A DNA stretch of 5,069 bases, taken from positions 1 through 5,069 of the forward strand of contig QFNK01000158.1 of assembly GCA_003240795.1 (NCBI GenBank), in the 5' to 3' direction. The notes beneath the pieces are model-generated. The model saw nothing but the letters and a program-made list of their open reading frames with translations. It was not told where the DNA came from and did no database searches. The translations under genes were made by a program, and so were the position numbers. Source of the DNA: Micavibrio aeruginosavorus (lineage in GTDB: Bacteria; Pseudomonadota; Alphaproteobacteria; Micavibrionales; Micavibrionaceae). The stretch's first letter is position 1. Every line of letters begins with the position of its first letter. Of this stretch, positions 1 through 5,069 are shown piece after piece.

Positions 1-56
1 GCAGAAACGAGAAGCGCGCCTAACGCGGACAAAAATACACGTATGCGCGCCCTCAT
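1..56 (-). CDS. Start of an unidentified gene, cut by the window edge
   Basis: An ATG at 56 opens a frame running off the left edge. It encodes 18 residues, MRARIRVFLSALGALLVS, two or three arginines followed by a hydrophobic run. This is the shape of a signal peptide or first membrane helix. It begins 4 bp after the DUF3833 stop on the same strand; purine-rich AAGAAGAAATAAGGG precedes it and could serve for ribosome binding. The tight spacing makes it a likely last or further member of the operon. Too little is visible to name it; related clusters often include small membrane or exported proteins here. Confidence 0.5.
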   Translation of the reverse strand, partial: MRARIRVFLSALGALLVS

Positions 57-60
57 ACCC

Positions 61-591
61 TTATTTCTTCTTCATAAAGATCGTGAGTTCGGCAACGGTG
101 ATGCCGAATTTCTTGATGTAGGAGCGATTCACAAGAACACCGTCGTTCATAGCAAACATCCAGTCGTCGAAAGTAACCAGGTAGGTCTTGTCGCCGACAG
201 GAAGATACATTTCGTATTTCCATTGGACGGCATTTCCGTTTGATTTGCCCTGCGCTTTTCCTTTGATATCGCTCGCGGTGCCTTCATAAGTGTTTTCAGA
301 GAGTTTTGTAATATTCCACACGCGGCGCTGGGTTTTTCCATCGTCATAGACAAAATCTTCTTCCAGTTTTCCGATATCACCGTCCCATGATCCGACCATA
401 TCAATGTCGAATTTACGGGTTACATTTCCCCGCCAGTCCTGAACAACACCCCACGCCTGTATAGGGCCGTTGAAGTATTCTTTTATATCCAGCTCCGGCT
501 TCGTGTTGTCATAGTGATCAAGAGACGGTGATGTGCAGGCACTAAGAAGCATGACGGCCCCCAAAGTTACGAGTATTCGAAGGCATTTCAT
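61..591 (-). CDS. DUF3833 family lipoprotein
   Basis: This 176-residue protein carries a lipoprotein signal: basic start, hydrophobic stretch and lipobox LSAC, with acylated Cys19. Thr and Ser follow the Cys rather than Asp, which by the E. coli sorting rule suggests the outer membrane. The mature part matches DUF3833: LDIKEYFNGPIQAWG near 34-48, RKFDIDMVGSWDGD (59-72), VYDDGKTQRRVW (81-92), YEGTASDIKGKAQG (102-115), then LPVGDKTYLVTFDDWMF and a C-terminal KKFGITVAEL segment. The function of the family is unknown; it recurs with chalcone-isomerase-like and cfa-type genes, suggesting a role in envelope lipids. ATG 591 is fixed by the signal peptide and by AAAGGA at 599-604, 7 nt upstream. Its first 50 bp overlap the end of the preceding gene in another frame. 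The stop is TAA, 4 bp before the next start. Confidence 0.9.
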   Translation of the reverse strand: MKCLRILVTLGAVMLLSACTSPSLDHYDNTKPELDIKEYFNGPIQAWGVVQDWRGNVTRKFDIDMVGSWDGDIGKLEEDFVYDDGKTQRRVWNITKLSENTYEGTASDIKGKAQGKSNGNAVQWKYEMYLPVGDKTYLVTFDDWMFAMNDGVLVNRSYIKKFGITVAELTIFMKKK

Positions 592-1129
592 TTCTCTGTC
601 CTTTCATATCATGATCAATATTCAACAAATTTTTGCGAAGCGCGGGTGTGCTTGTGCGCGTATCGAGCCATATACGGAAAAATTGTTCGCCGAATTCGGG
701 ATCTTCGATCACGCCGGCGCGTGTTTCGTTTTTATAGAACACTGTGGCGTTCTGCGGGGAGTAAACTCCGGTTATCACACTGCCGGATGTTACATCCGGA
801 AAAATTTGGTTCATCTTGTGTTTCCAATCCGCCAGTTTCGCTTCGTTTTTATATCCAAGACGCCGCATTTCATTCACAGAATGGTCGGCAATCTTTTGCC
901 TTTTGATGTCCTGAAGATATTTCAACTCAAGCGCAAAGGGTTTATTTTCATTGTAAACGCCGCCGGGAGCATAAAGTTTTGCGTCATATACATCCCACAT
1001 AAGAAACTTCGCGCGCCCCTGCCCCACAAGCTTTGCCTCCGGAACATAGCCAGCGATGTAATCGGCGGCGTAAACCGGTGTAATGCCAAGAAAAGCGTAG
1101 ATGCAGGCGGCGCGTACGATGTTATGCAT
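542..1129 (-). CDS. Exported chalcone-isomerase-like protein
   Basis: This is a 195-residue protein of the bacterial chalcone-isomerase-like family, a fold whose plant relatives include fatty-acid-binding proteins. Residues 1-21 form a Sec signal peptide (basic start, hydrophobic stretch, VYA before the likely cut at Ala21/Ala22), so the mature protein should be periplasmic. Family features are GQGRAKFLMWDVYDAKLYAP (36-55), the LELKYLQDIKRQKIADHSVNEM-type region (67-88), and FFRIWLDTRTSTPALRKNLL (150-169), where family members normally end. A further 26 residues, polar and rich in Asn, Arg and Gly, run into the next gene. The start at ATG 1129 overlaps the methyltransferase stop by 8 bp and has a good GGTGGAG site 7 nt upstream (1137-1143). 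Isomerase activity on flavonoids is not implied. Binding or handling of a modified acyl chain is inferred from the operon. Confidence 0.85.
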   Translation of the reverse strand: MHNIVRAACIYAFLGITPVYAADYIAGYVPEAKLVGQGRAKFLMWDVYDAKLYAPGGVYNENKPFALELKYLQDIKRQKIADHSVNEMRRLGYKNEAKLADWKHKMNQIFPDVTSGSVITGVYSPQNATVFYKNETRAGVIEDPEFGEQFFRIWLDTRTSTPALRKNLLNIDHDMKGQRNEMPSNTRNFGGRHAS

Positions 1130-2282
1130 GGGAAAGCTCCACCTGCATCACATTCGTCCTTCCGGCGCGGAAGCCACCGGCGCATGCGCCCAGATAGAAA
1201 CGCCAAAGCCGGATGAATCCTTCATCGAAGCCAAGAGCGCGAACCTTGTCCACTTGCTCATCAAACGTTTTCAGCCACTCCGTGAGTGTGCGTGCGTAAT
1301 CCTGACCGAAAAAGAATTCATTGTTGACCTTCAGGCCAGCTTTCGCCGCCTCTAGACGGAAGCGTGACGGCGATGGCAGCATGCCTCCGGGGAATATAAA
1401 GCTTCGTATAAAGTCTCCGCCTGTGCGGTAGCGGTCAAAGTCCGTATCATTGATCGTAATCGTCTGAATGACAGCCTTACCATCGGATTTCATCAGTTCA
1501 CGCAGCTTTGTAAAATATGTCTGCCAGAACCTTTCGCCCACCGCCTCGAACATTTCTATTGAAACGATCCTGTCATATACGCCCGTCTGGTGGCGATAGT
1601 CCTCGAGTACGATATCCGCATATCCGCTTGTACGGTTTTTTGCATATTCATGCTGTTCATCGGAAAGGGTAATACCCTTGATGGCGTAGTCGCCCTTTTC
1701 ATGCGCGCGCTGAGCGAACCCGCCCCAGCCGCACCCCACTTCCAGCACACTCCCGGAATTTTTCTCCATCCGGTCAAGTATGCGGTCGTACTTGTTTGTC
1801 TGTGCATGAACCATCGATTCATCGTCATGCTTATAAAGTGCCGATGAATAAGTCATCGTACTGTCGAGCCACAATGAATAGAAGTCGTTTCCGAGGTCGT
1901 AATGTTCGTGGATATTCTTACGGCTCCCCTTCACTGTGTTCATTTTAAAAAGATAGGAAAACATCGATGCTGTACGTGTAAAGCCGTTTCCAGCAACAAG
2001 ACTGTCCAGAGCATTTCTGTTTTTCAAACCGATTGCCGTGAGGTCGACAAGATTGTCGGCCTGCCATTTTCCCGCGCGGTAATCTTCGGCAAGGCCGATA
2101 TCACCTTTGCGCATCATATTTGTAACGACGCTCCAGTCATGAAGTTCCAGATGCGCTTTTTCGCCGGGGGTTTTCCCTTCGAACACGCGTGTCTGCCCAT
2201 CGGGCGTTGTCACGGTAAGAACGCCTGATTCCAGAGAATCCAGCCGCTTGAACAGTTGATCAGATGCGATTTTTGCAAACAT
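1122..2282 (-). CDS. SAM-dependent methyltransferase, cyclopropane-fatty-acyl-phospholipid synthase family
   Basis: This 386-residue enzyme should transfer a one-carbon unit from S-adenosylmethionine to an unsaturated acyl chain of membrane phospholipid. Residues 1-115 form the variable N-terminal lipid-binding region. The catalytic domain opens with HYDLGNDFYSLWLD (127-140). The SAM site VLEVGCGWGG is at 179-188, followed by GITLSDEQ (203-210), SIEMFEAVGE (241-250), FIFPGGMLPS (295-304) and FYLGACAGGFRA (362-373). Length matches E. coli Cfa (382). By motif alignment, three of the five bicarbonate-pocket positions of E. coli Cfa keep the residue (Glu246 for E239, Ile275 for I268, Tyr329 for Y317), while Cys139 is replaced by Ser147 and His266 by Gln273. 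The product may therefore be a methylated chain, as with UfaM in furan fatty-acid synthesis, rather than a cyclopropane. An in-frame TAA precedes the upstream AAGGAG, so ATG 2282 is the first possible ATG. The gene ends 8 bp inside the next one. Confidence 0.93.
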   Translation of the reverse strand: MFAKIASDQLFKRLDSLESGVLTVTTPDGQTRVFEGKTPGEKAHLELHDWSVVTNMMRKGDIGLAEDYRAGKWQADNLVDLTAIGLKNRNALDSLVAGNGFTRTASMFSYLFKMNTVKGSRKNIHEHYDLGNDFYSLWLDSTMTYSSALYKHDDESMVHAQTNKYDRILDRMEKNSGSVLEVGCGWGGFAQRAHEKGDYAIKGITLSDEQHEYAKNRTSGYADIVLEDYRHQTGVYDRIVSIEMFEAVGERFWQTYFTKLRELMKSDGKAVIQTITINDTDFDRYRTGGDFIRSFIFPGGMLPSPSRFRLEAAKAGLKVNNEFFFGQDYARTLTEWLKTFDEQVDKVRALGFDEGFIRLWRFYLGACAGGFRAGRTNVMQVELSHA

Positions 2283-2296
2283 GATTGAACGATAAG

Positions 2297-2302
2297 CTCC
2301 TT
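2297..2302 (-). promoter_or_regulatory. Ribosome binding site of the methyltransferase gene, unusually distant
   Basis: AAGGAG on the minus strand is a strong Shine-Dalgarno match, but 14 nt separate it from ATG 2282; 5-9 nt is usual. No start codon lies closer in any plausible arrangement: the in-frame codons between are GCT, TAT, CGT, TCA and ATC. It sits in the 46-bp gap after DUF1365, the only non-overlapping junction inside the operon besides the 4-bp one before the last gene. Confidence 0.5.
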
Positions 2303-2328
2303 AATATTGATTGCGTCTTACAAGCACA

Positions 2329-3108
2329 TTAAATTTTTGTTAGGTTTTCCGTTATGCTGACATGCGGCTTCCTCTGAAGAGGCTTTGGAATGTAGCGAAT
2401 CCCTTTAATTACAATCAGAAGCGCCTGATAATGTATAAGCGCAATCGCCTTGAGCGTGACCAGAGGATATTGCCAGAACATACGGCGGCATGAGTTCTTC
2501 GTCATTGCTTCGTAATTTCCCGCCAAAGCAGTGATCAGTTGCTTATCCCCCGCCGCGTCGTAATAATCTATCCAGACCTTGAATTGTTCATGTGTGGAAT
2601 CAAAGCGGAATTCATAACGTCCTTCACGCGCCAGAAACGGGGACACGTGAAAAACTTTCTCGGCCGTCATGATTTCATTCGGCGTAATGACGCGGCCGTC
2701 CCTGTGTGCGCACAAATAGGTATGTTTCTCCCCGAACGTGTTATGGACTTCGCAAAGTACGGCTTTCAGTTCTCCGGCCTTGTCGTGGCATAGCCAAAAA
2801 CTTACAGGATTGAATACATATCCAAAGATGCGCGGCATGCATATGAGCACGATTTCCCCATCCAGATGGATATTGTGTCCTTCAAGGATCGAGCGCGCCC
2901 AGCTTTCGAGAGTTCCTTTCGTCCCATATCCGTGATCGCGGTCATAGAAGCTCATAAATCCCGGTCTATTGTAAGCTATAGGAATCTGGCCCATTCTGGA
3001 TAAAGGCAGCGCAAGATAATATATACCGTAGCGGAAATGGTTCTTTTTCGGGAAGAGCCGTCCGTGCATGACGTTTCCCGCCATTAATTGTGGAGCCGTT
3101 AATGCCAC
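2329..3108 (-). CDS. DUF1365 family protein
   Basis: This is a 259-residue member of DUF1365, a family almost always found beside cfa-type methyltransferases and COG2907 flavoproteins and of unknown biochemical role. Family hallmarks seen in order are VMHGRLFPKKNHFRY (13-27), FYDRDHG (54-60), FGYVFNPVSFWLCHD (95-109), VHNTFGEKHTYL (121-132), KVFHVSPF (151-158) and a hydrophobic region near 214-236 containing YPLVTLKA and IHYQALL, which may contact the membrane. The start is GTG at 3108, overlapping the oxidoreductase stop by 10 bp, a pattern of translational coupling. An ATG at codon 9 (3084) is an alternative, but it would leave only five residues before the conserved region, fewer than I recall for the family, and it has no better ribosome site. 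No signal peptide is evident. Involvement in fatty-acid modification is inferred from neighbourhood only. Confidence 0.9.
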   Translation of the reverse strand: MALTAPQLMAGNVMHGRLFPKKNHFRYGIYYLALPLSRMGQIPIAYNRPGFMSFYDRDHGYGTKGTLESWARSILEGHNIHLDGEIVLICMPRIFGYVFNPVSFWLCHDKAGELKAVLCEVHNTFGEKHTYLCAHRDGRVITPNEIMTAEKVFHVSPFLAREGRYEFRFDSTHEQFKVWIDYYDAAGDKQLITALAGNYEAMTKNSCRRMFWQYPLVTLKAIALIHYQALLIVIKGIRYIPKPLQRKPHVSITENLTKI

Positions 3109-4343
3109 GGTATCGTCGTCCCCATTTTCCGTGCGACGTTTACCGCGCTCCAGAGTCCATCTTCATGAAAGCCGTAGCGTTGATAGGCACCGCAGAACCA
3201 AAACCCGTCCTTCCCCTGAATAGAGTCGATGCGCGACTGCGCGACGATGGCGGCTTCATCGAATACCGGATGGTGGAAGACATGCTCGTCATACACCAGC
3301 CCATCGGCAGGGGCGCGGCCGGGATTGAGTGTGACAAGCACGTCTGTCGGTGTGGACAGCCCCTGCAAATTGTTCATCCAATAGCTTAAGGAAACAGCGG
3401 GTTTTTCATCCTTGGGAGTGTCGTTCAGGTAAATCCAACTGGCCCAGCATTTGCGGCGGACCGGCATAAAGCTCAGATCACTGTGAACGACGATTTTGTT
3501 TTCCTGATAACGGAAGCTGCCGATTACGGATCGGGTTTCAGGCGCCGGATTTTGGATCATCGCCATCGCTTCATCAGGGTGGCAGGCGAAAATCACCTGA
3601 TCGAAAATATGTTCAGCGCCAGATCCATCGGTCAATTTTACATGCCCGCCTTCACTGACAACCGATTTTATGGCAGTTCTGCACTTTATATGGCTCTGCA
3701 TGTCCTCAGCCAGACGGCGGACATATTCGCGGCTCCCCCCTTTTACCGTATACCATTGGGGCCGATGATTGATGTTTAGAAGGCCGTGATTTTTGAAAAA
3801 CCGCACGTAGGTTGCCGCAGGAAATTTCAAAATCGTCTTGATAGGGCAGCTCCAGATAGCCGCGCCCATGGCAAGAAGGTAGTACTGGCGGAACCATTCC
3901 CCCATTTTTAATTCATCGAGGCACTGGCCCAGCGTGATCGACGGATCTTTGTCCAGATAGGATTCGGCATGTTTGTTAAAGCGCATGATGTCAAAGATCA
4001 TGCGCCAATAGGCTGGGCGGAAGAAATTCAGTTTTTGTGTGAACAGGCCGTTGGAGCTGTACTCAAGAAAATCCCCGATCCGCACACCAAACGACATGTC
4101 GCTTTTCTCATAAGGCACATTGAGGCGATCGAACAGGGAGAACAGATTGGGATAATTCCAGTCGTTGAAGACAATAAAGCCCGTGTCCACCGGCACTGTC
4201 CCGCCGGGCGTCTTTACGTCAATGGTACGGCTGTGTCCGCCCAGATAATCATTTTTTTCAAAAACCGTGACGTCGTGGTCATGACGGAGAAGCCATGCAG
4301 CCCCCAGCCCAGAAATTCCCGACCCTATGATTGCAATTTTCAT
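3099..4343 (-). CDS. FAD/NAD(P)-binding oxidoreductase, COG2907 type (amine oxidase/desaturase superfamily)
   Basis: This 414-residue flavoprotein probably performs a redox step on phospholipid acyl chains together with the neighbouring methyltransferase; the exact reaction is not established. The N-terminus has a dinucleotide-binding fold: GSGISG at residues 7-12, acidic Glu29 at the end of the second strand, then LGGHSRT at 34-40. Other family marks are VDTGFIVFN (52-60), RPQWYTVKGGSREYV (194-208), VFHHPVFD (355-362) and the C-terminal FAD-contacting motif FCGAYQRYGFHEDG (383-396). The length is full for the family. No signal peptide or clear membrane helix is seen, so it is expected to be cytoplasmic or peripheral. 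ATG 4343 is chosen because a stop codon lies nine codons upstream in frame and MKIAIIGSG is a typical start. No Shine-Dalgarno sequence precedes it. The gene is the first of the lipid operon and its end overlaps DUF1365 by 10 bp. Plant cyclopropane synthases carry a related flavoprotein domain fused to the methyltransferase, which supports a shared pathway. Confidence 0.9.
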   Translation of the reverse strand: MKIAIIGSGISGLGAAWLLRHDHDVTVFEKNDYLGGHSRTIDVKTPGGTVPVDTGFIVFNDWNYPNLFSLFDRLNVPYEKSDMSFGVRIGDFLEYSSNGLFTQKLNFFRPAYWRMIFDIMRFNKHAESYLDKDPSITLGQCLDELKMGEWFRQYYLLAMGAAIWSCPIKTILKFPAATYVRFFKNHGLLNINHRPQWYTVKGGSREYVRRLAEDMQSHIKCRTAIKSVVSEGGHVKLTDGSGAEHIFDQVIFACHPDEAMAMIQNPAPETRSVIGSFRYQENKIVVHSDLSFMPVRRKCWASWIYLNDTPKDEKPAVSLSYWMNNLQGLSTPTDVLVTLNPGRAPADGLVYDEHVFHHPVFDEAAIVAQSRIDSIQGKDGFWFCGAYQRYGFHEDGLWSAVNVARKMGTTIPWH

Positions 4344-4349
4344 GCATCG

Positions 4350-4378
4350 ATCATGCAGGAACGGGCGTTAACCGTCCA
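4350..4378 (-). promoter_or_regulatory. Weak candidate promoter for the lipid operon
   Basis: On the minus strand TGGACG (4378-4373) resembles a -35 box (4 of 6 matches to TTGACA). It is followed by 17 bp and then CATGAT (4355-4350), which has 4 of 6 matches to TATAAT. Transcription would start at about 4343, on the ATG of the oxidoreductase gene. The palindrome at 4382-4411 would sit just upstream of the -35 box, centred near -53, a usual place for an OmpR-family activator. The match is poor by itself. Its support comes from position, from the activator-like site next to it, and from the missing ribosome binding site, which fits a leaderless message. Confidence 0.3.
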
Positions 4379-4381
4379 TGA

Positions 4382-4411
4382 CCTGATAATTACAAAATTG
4401 TAATAATCCGG
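4382..4411. promoter_or_regulatory. Palindromic candidate operator (CusR/HprR-box-like) before the lipid operon
   Basis: The core ATTACAA-AA-TTGTAAT (4389-4404) is a perfect inverted repeat with 7-bp arms. The symmetry extends outward through GAT/ATC (4385-4387 and 4406-4408) and CC/GG (4382-4383 and 4410-4411), with mismatched pairs only at 4388/4405 and 4384/4409. It overlaps the kinase stop codon and lies about 45 bp before the oxidoreductase start. It is AT-rich, has no GC stem and no T-run, so it does not look like an intrinsic terminator. As I recall, the E. coli regulators CusR and HprR (OmpR family) recognise a box of the form ATTACAA-N2-TTGTAAT or ATGACAA-N2-TTGTCAT, which the core matches closely. 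Binding by the partner of the adjacent kinase is an inference. Confidence 0.6.
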
Positions 4412-5069
4412 AATCCATCGTTTGAATTTTCGGCAAGCACGCGTCCGTTATGAAGCTCCACAGCCGCGGCAACGAGGCTGAGACCAAGGCCTGTCCCGGC
4501 TGTGCTGCGGCTTTCTTCCGTGCGATAGAAACGGTCAAAAATCTTATTCAAATCTTTGTCATTCACGCCGGGCCCGCTGTCCGTGACGGTAAGAACGCGC
4601 CCTGCGCCCGTATGCGTCAAATCTACACGCACGAAACCCCCCGCGGGTGTATATTTCAGGGCGTTATCAAGGATATTTGCAAACGCCTGAAACAAAAGGT
4701 CTCTGTCGCCTTCCATTTCGATATTCTGCAACGATGTTTCGAGTGATATGTTTTTTTCTTCCGCCAGGGGCTCATAAAATTCAATCACATCTTCCACAAC
4801 GGATCGCAGATCGATTGTTTGAAAACGGCTGCGCTGTTTTTCGGTTTCAATACGGGTAATCCACAACAACGCGTTGAAGATTAAAAGAAGATGATCCGCC
4901 TCTTTCAGAAGATCATCCCTTTCGGCCCCTTTCGATTGTTCGATTTTATAGCGCAGCCGCGTCAGAGGCGTGCGGAGATCATGCGCTATATTGTCCGACA
5001 CCTGACGCACCCCGTTCATCAGCTGTTCGATACGGGAAAGAAGCAGATTTAGAACCGTGGCCATATTCC
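4390..5069 (-). CDS. Sensor histidine kinase, C-terminal part (5' end outside the window)
   Basis: This is the cytoplasmic catalytic part of a membrane sensor kinase that autophosphorylates on histidine and passes the phosphate to a response regulator. Counting from the Met codon at 5064, residues 1-20 look like the end of a HAMP linker (LNLLLSRIEQLM). The H-box NIAHDLRTPLTRLR follows, with phospho-acceptor His28 and the H-D-x-x-T phosphatase-type motif. The N-box is around residues 128-139 (Asn130, Asn134), the G1 box DSGPG is at 162-166, the F-box IFDRFYRTEES at 175-185 and the G2 box GTGLGLS at 190-196. All key residues are present, so this part looks functional. The Met at 5064 is probably not the true start: the frame is open to the window edge (an Asn codon precedes it) and the sensor and membrane segments are missing. 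The stop is TAA at 4392-4390, 46 bp before the oxidoreductase gene on the same strand. The signal sensed cannot be read from this fragment. A partner OmpR-type regulator would be expected upstream, off the window. Confidence 0.93.
   Translation of the reverse strand, partial: NMATVLNLLLSRIEQLMNGVRQVSDNIAHDLRTPLTRLRYKIEQSKGAERDDLLKEADHLLLIFNALLWITRIETEKQRSRFQTIDLRSVVEDVIEFYEPLAEEKNISLETSLQNIEMEGDRDLLFQAFANILDNALKYTPAGGFVRVDLTHTGAGRVLTVTDSGPGVNDKDLNKIFDRFYRTEESRSTAGTGLGLSLVAAAVELHNGRVLAENSNDGFRIITIL

Noticed and set aside
922..1206. A minus-strand open frame bridging the methyltransferase and chalcone-isomerase-like genes
   Set aside because: It is out of frame with both genes, whose conserved motifs run through this stretch, so it is a shadow.
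533..1216. A 227-codon open frame on the plus strand opposite the chalcone-isomerase-like gene
   Set aside because: It lies antisense to a well-supported gene, has no recognisable domain, and its translation is rich in Cys, His and Arg as expected from a shadow frame.
2283..2328. Internal promoter in the gap before the methyltransferase gene
   Set aside because: TTGTAA and TATTAA are only 11 bp apart, and no other pair with 16-18 bp spacing stands out.
4343..4357. Small inverted repeat TGCAT-CGATC-ATGCA at the oxidoreductase start codon
   Set aside because: Arms are only 5 bp and could occur by chance; a hairpin this small is unlikely to control translation. It also falls within the possible -10 region, so it is not annotated separately.
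4359..4378. Possible terminator hairpin between the kinase and oxidoreductase genes (GGACGG with CCGTTCC)
   Set aside because: The stem is short and contains a bulge, and no run of T follows, so it does not meet the pattern of an intrinsic terminator.
3969..4403. A 144-codon plus-strand open frame opposite the oxidoreductase
   Set aside because: Antisense to a gene with clear flavoprotein motifs across the whole region; no domain or ribosome site of its own.

Overview
The window is a tightly packed, single-strand gene cluster. Every supported gene lies on the minus strand, so transcription runs from high to low coordinates. The most likely source is a Gram-negative proteobacterium, probably an alphaproteobacterium. 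The evidence is a lipoprotein signal with a lipobox, a Sec-type signal peptide, an alphaproteobacterial-looking histidine kinase dimerisation motif (NIAHDLRTPLTRLR) and a cfa/DUF1365/FAD-oxidoreductase gene set common in that class. Base composition looks near 50% GC by eye. The taxon is an inference.

Layout in transcription order: (1) 5069-4390, the 3' part of a sensor histidine kinase gene, cut by the window edge. (2) 4389-4344, a short gap, with a strong DNA palindrome overlapping the kinase stop codon. (3) 4343-3099, an FAD/NAD(P)-binding oxidoreductase of the COG2907 type. (4) 3108-2329, a DUF1365 protein starting with GTG inside the previous gene. (5) 2282-1122, a SAM-dependent methyltransferase of the cyclopropane-fatty-acid synthase family. 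(6) 1129-542, an exported chalcone-isomerase-like protein. (7) 591-61, a DUF3833 lipoprotein. (8) 56-1, the first 18 codons of another gene. Gaps are 46 bp or less and three junctions overlap, so genes 3-8 look like one operon. No tRNA, rRNA, CRISPR, transposon or rho-independent terminator was seen, and there is no gene-free stretch longer than 50 bp.

The five complete genes form a recurring bacterial neighbourhood for modifying the acyl chains of membrane phospholipids. The methyltransferase adds a one-carbon unit from SAM to an unsaturated acyl chain. The flavoprotein probably carries out a redox step on the same chain. DUF1365 is an obligate but unexplained companion. The two exported proteins may bind or handle lipids at the envelope. 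In Rhodobacter sphaeroides a related methyltransferase (UfaM) starts methylated furan fatty-acid synthesis, so the product here may be a methylated or furan fatty acid rather than a plain cyclopropane.

The most notable observation is the palindrome ATTACAA-AA-TTGTAAT at 4389-4404, within an imperfect 30-bp dyad. It sits just upstream of the lipid operon and beside a histidine kinase gene. The core resembles the box described for the copper/peroxide response regulators CusR and HprR. This suggests that a two-component system controls a membrane-lipid remodelling operon, in place of the ECF sigma/ChrR control known for related clusters.
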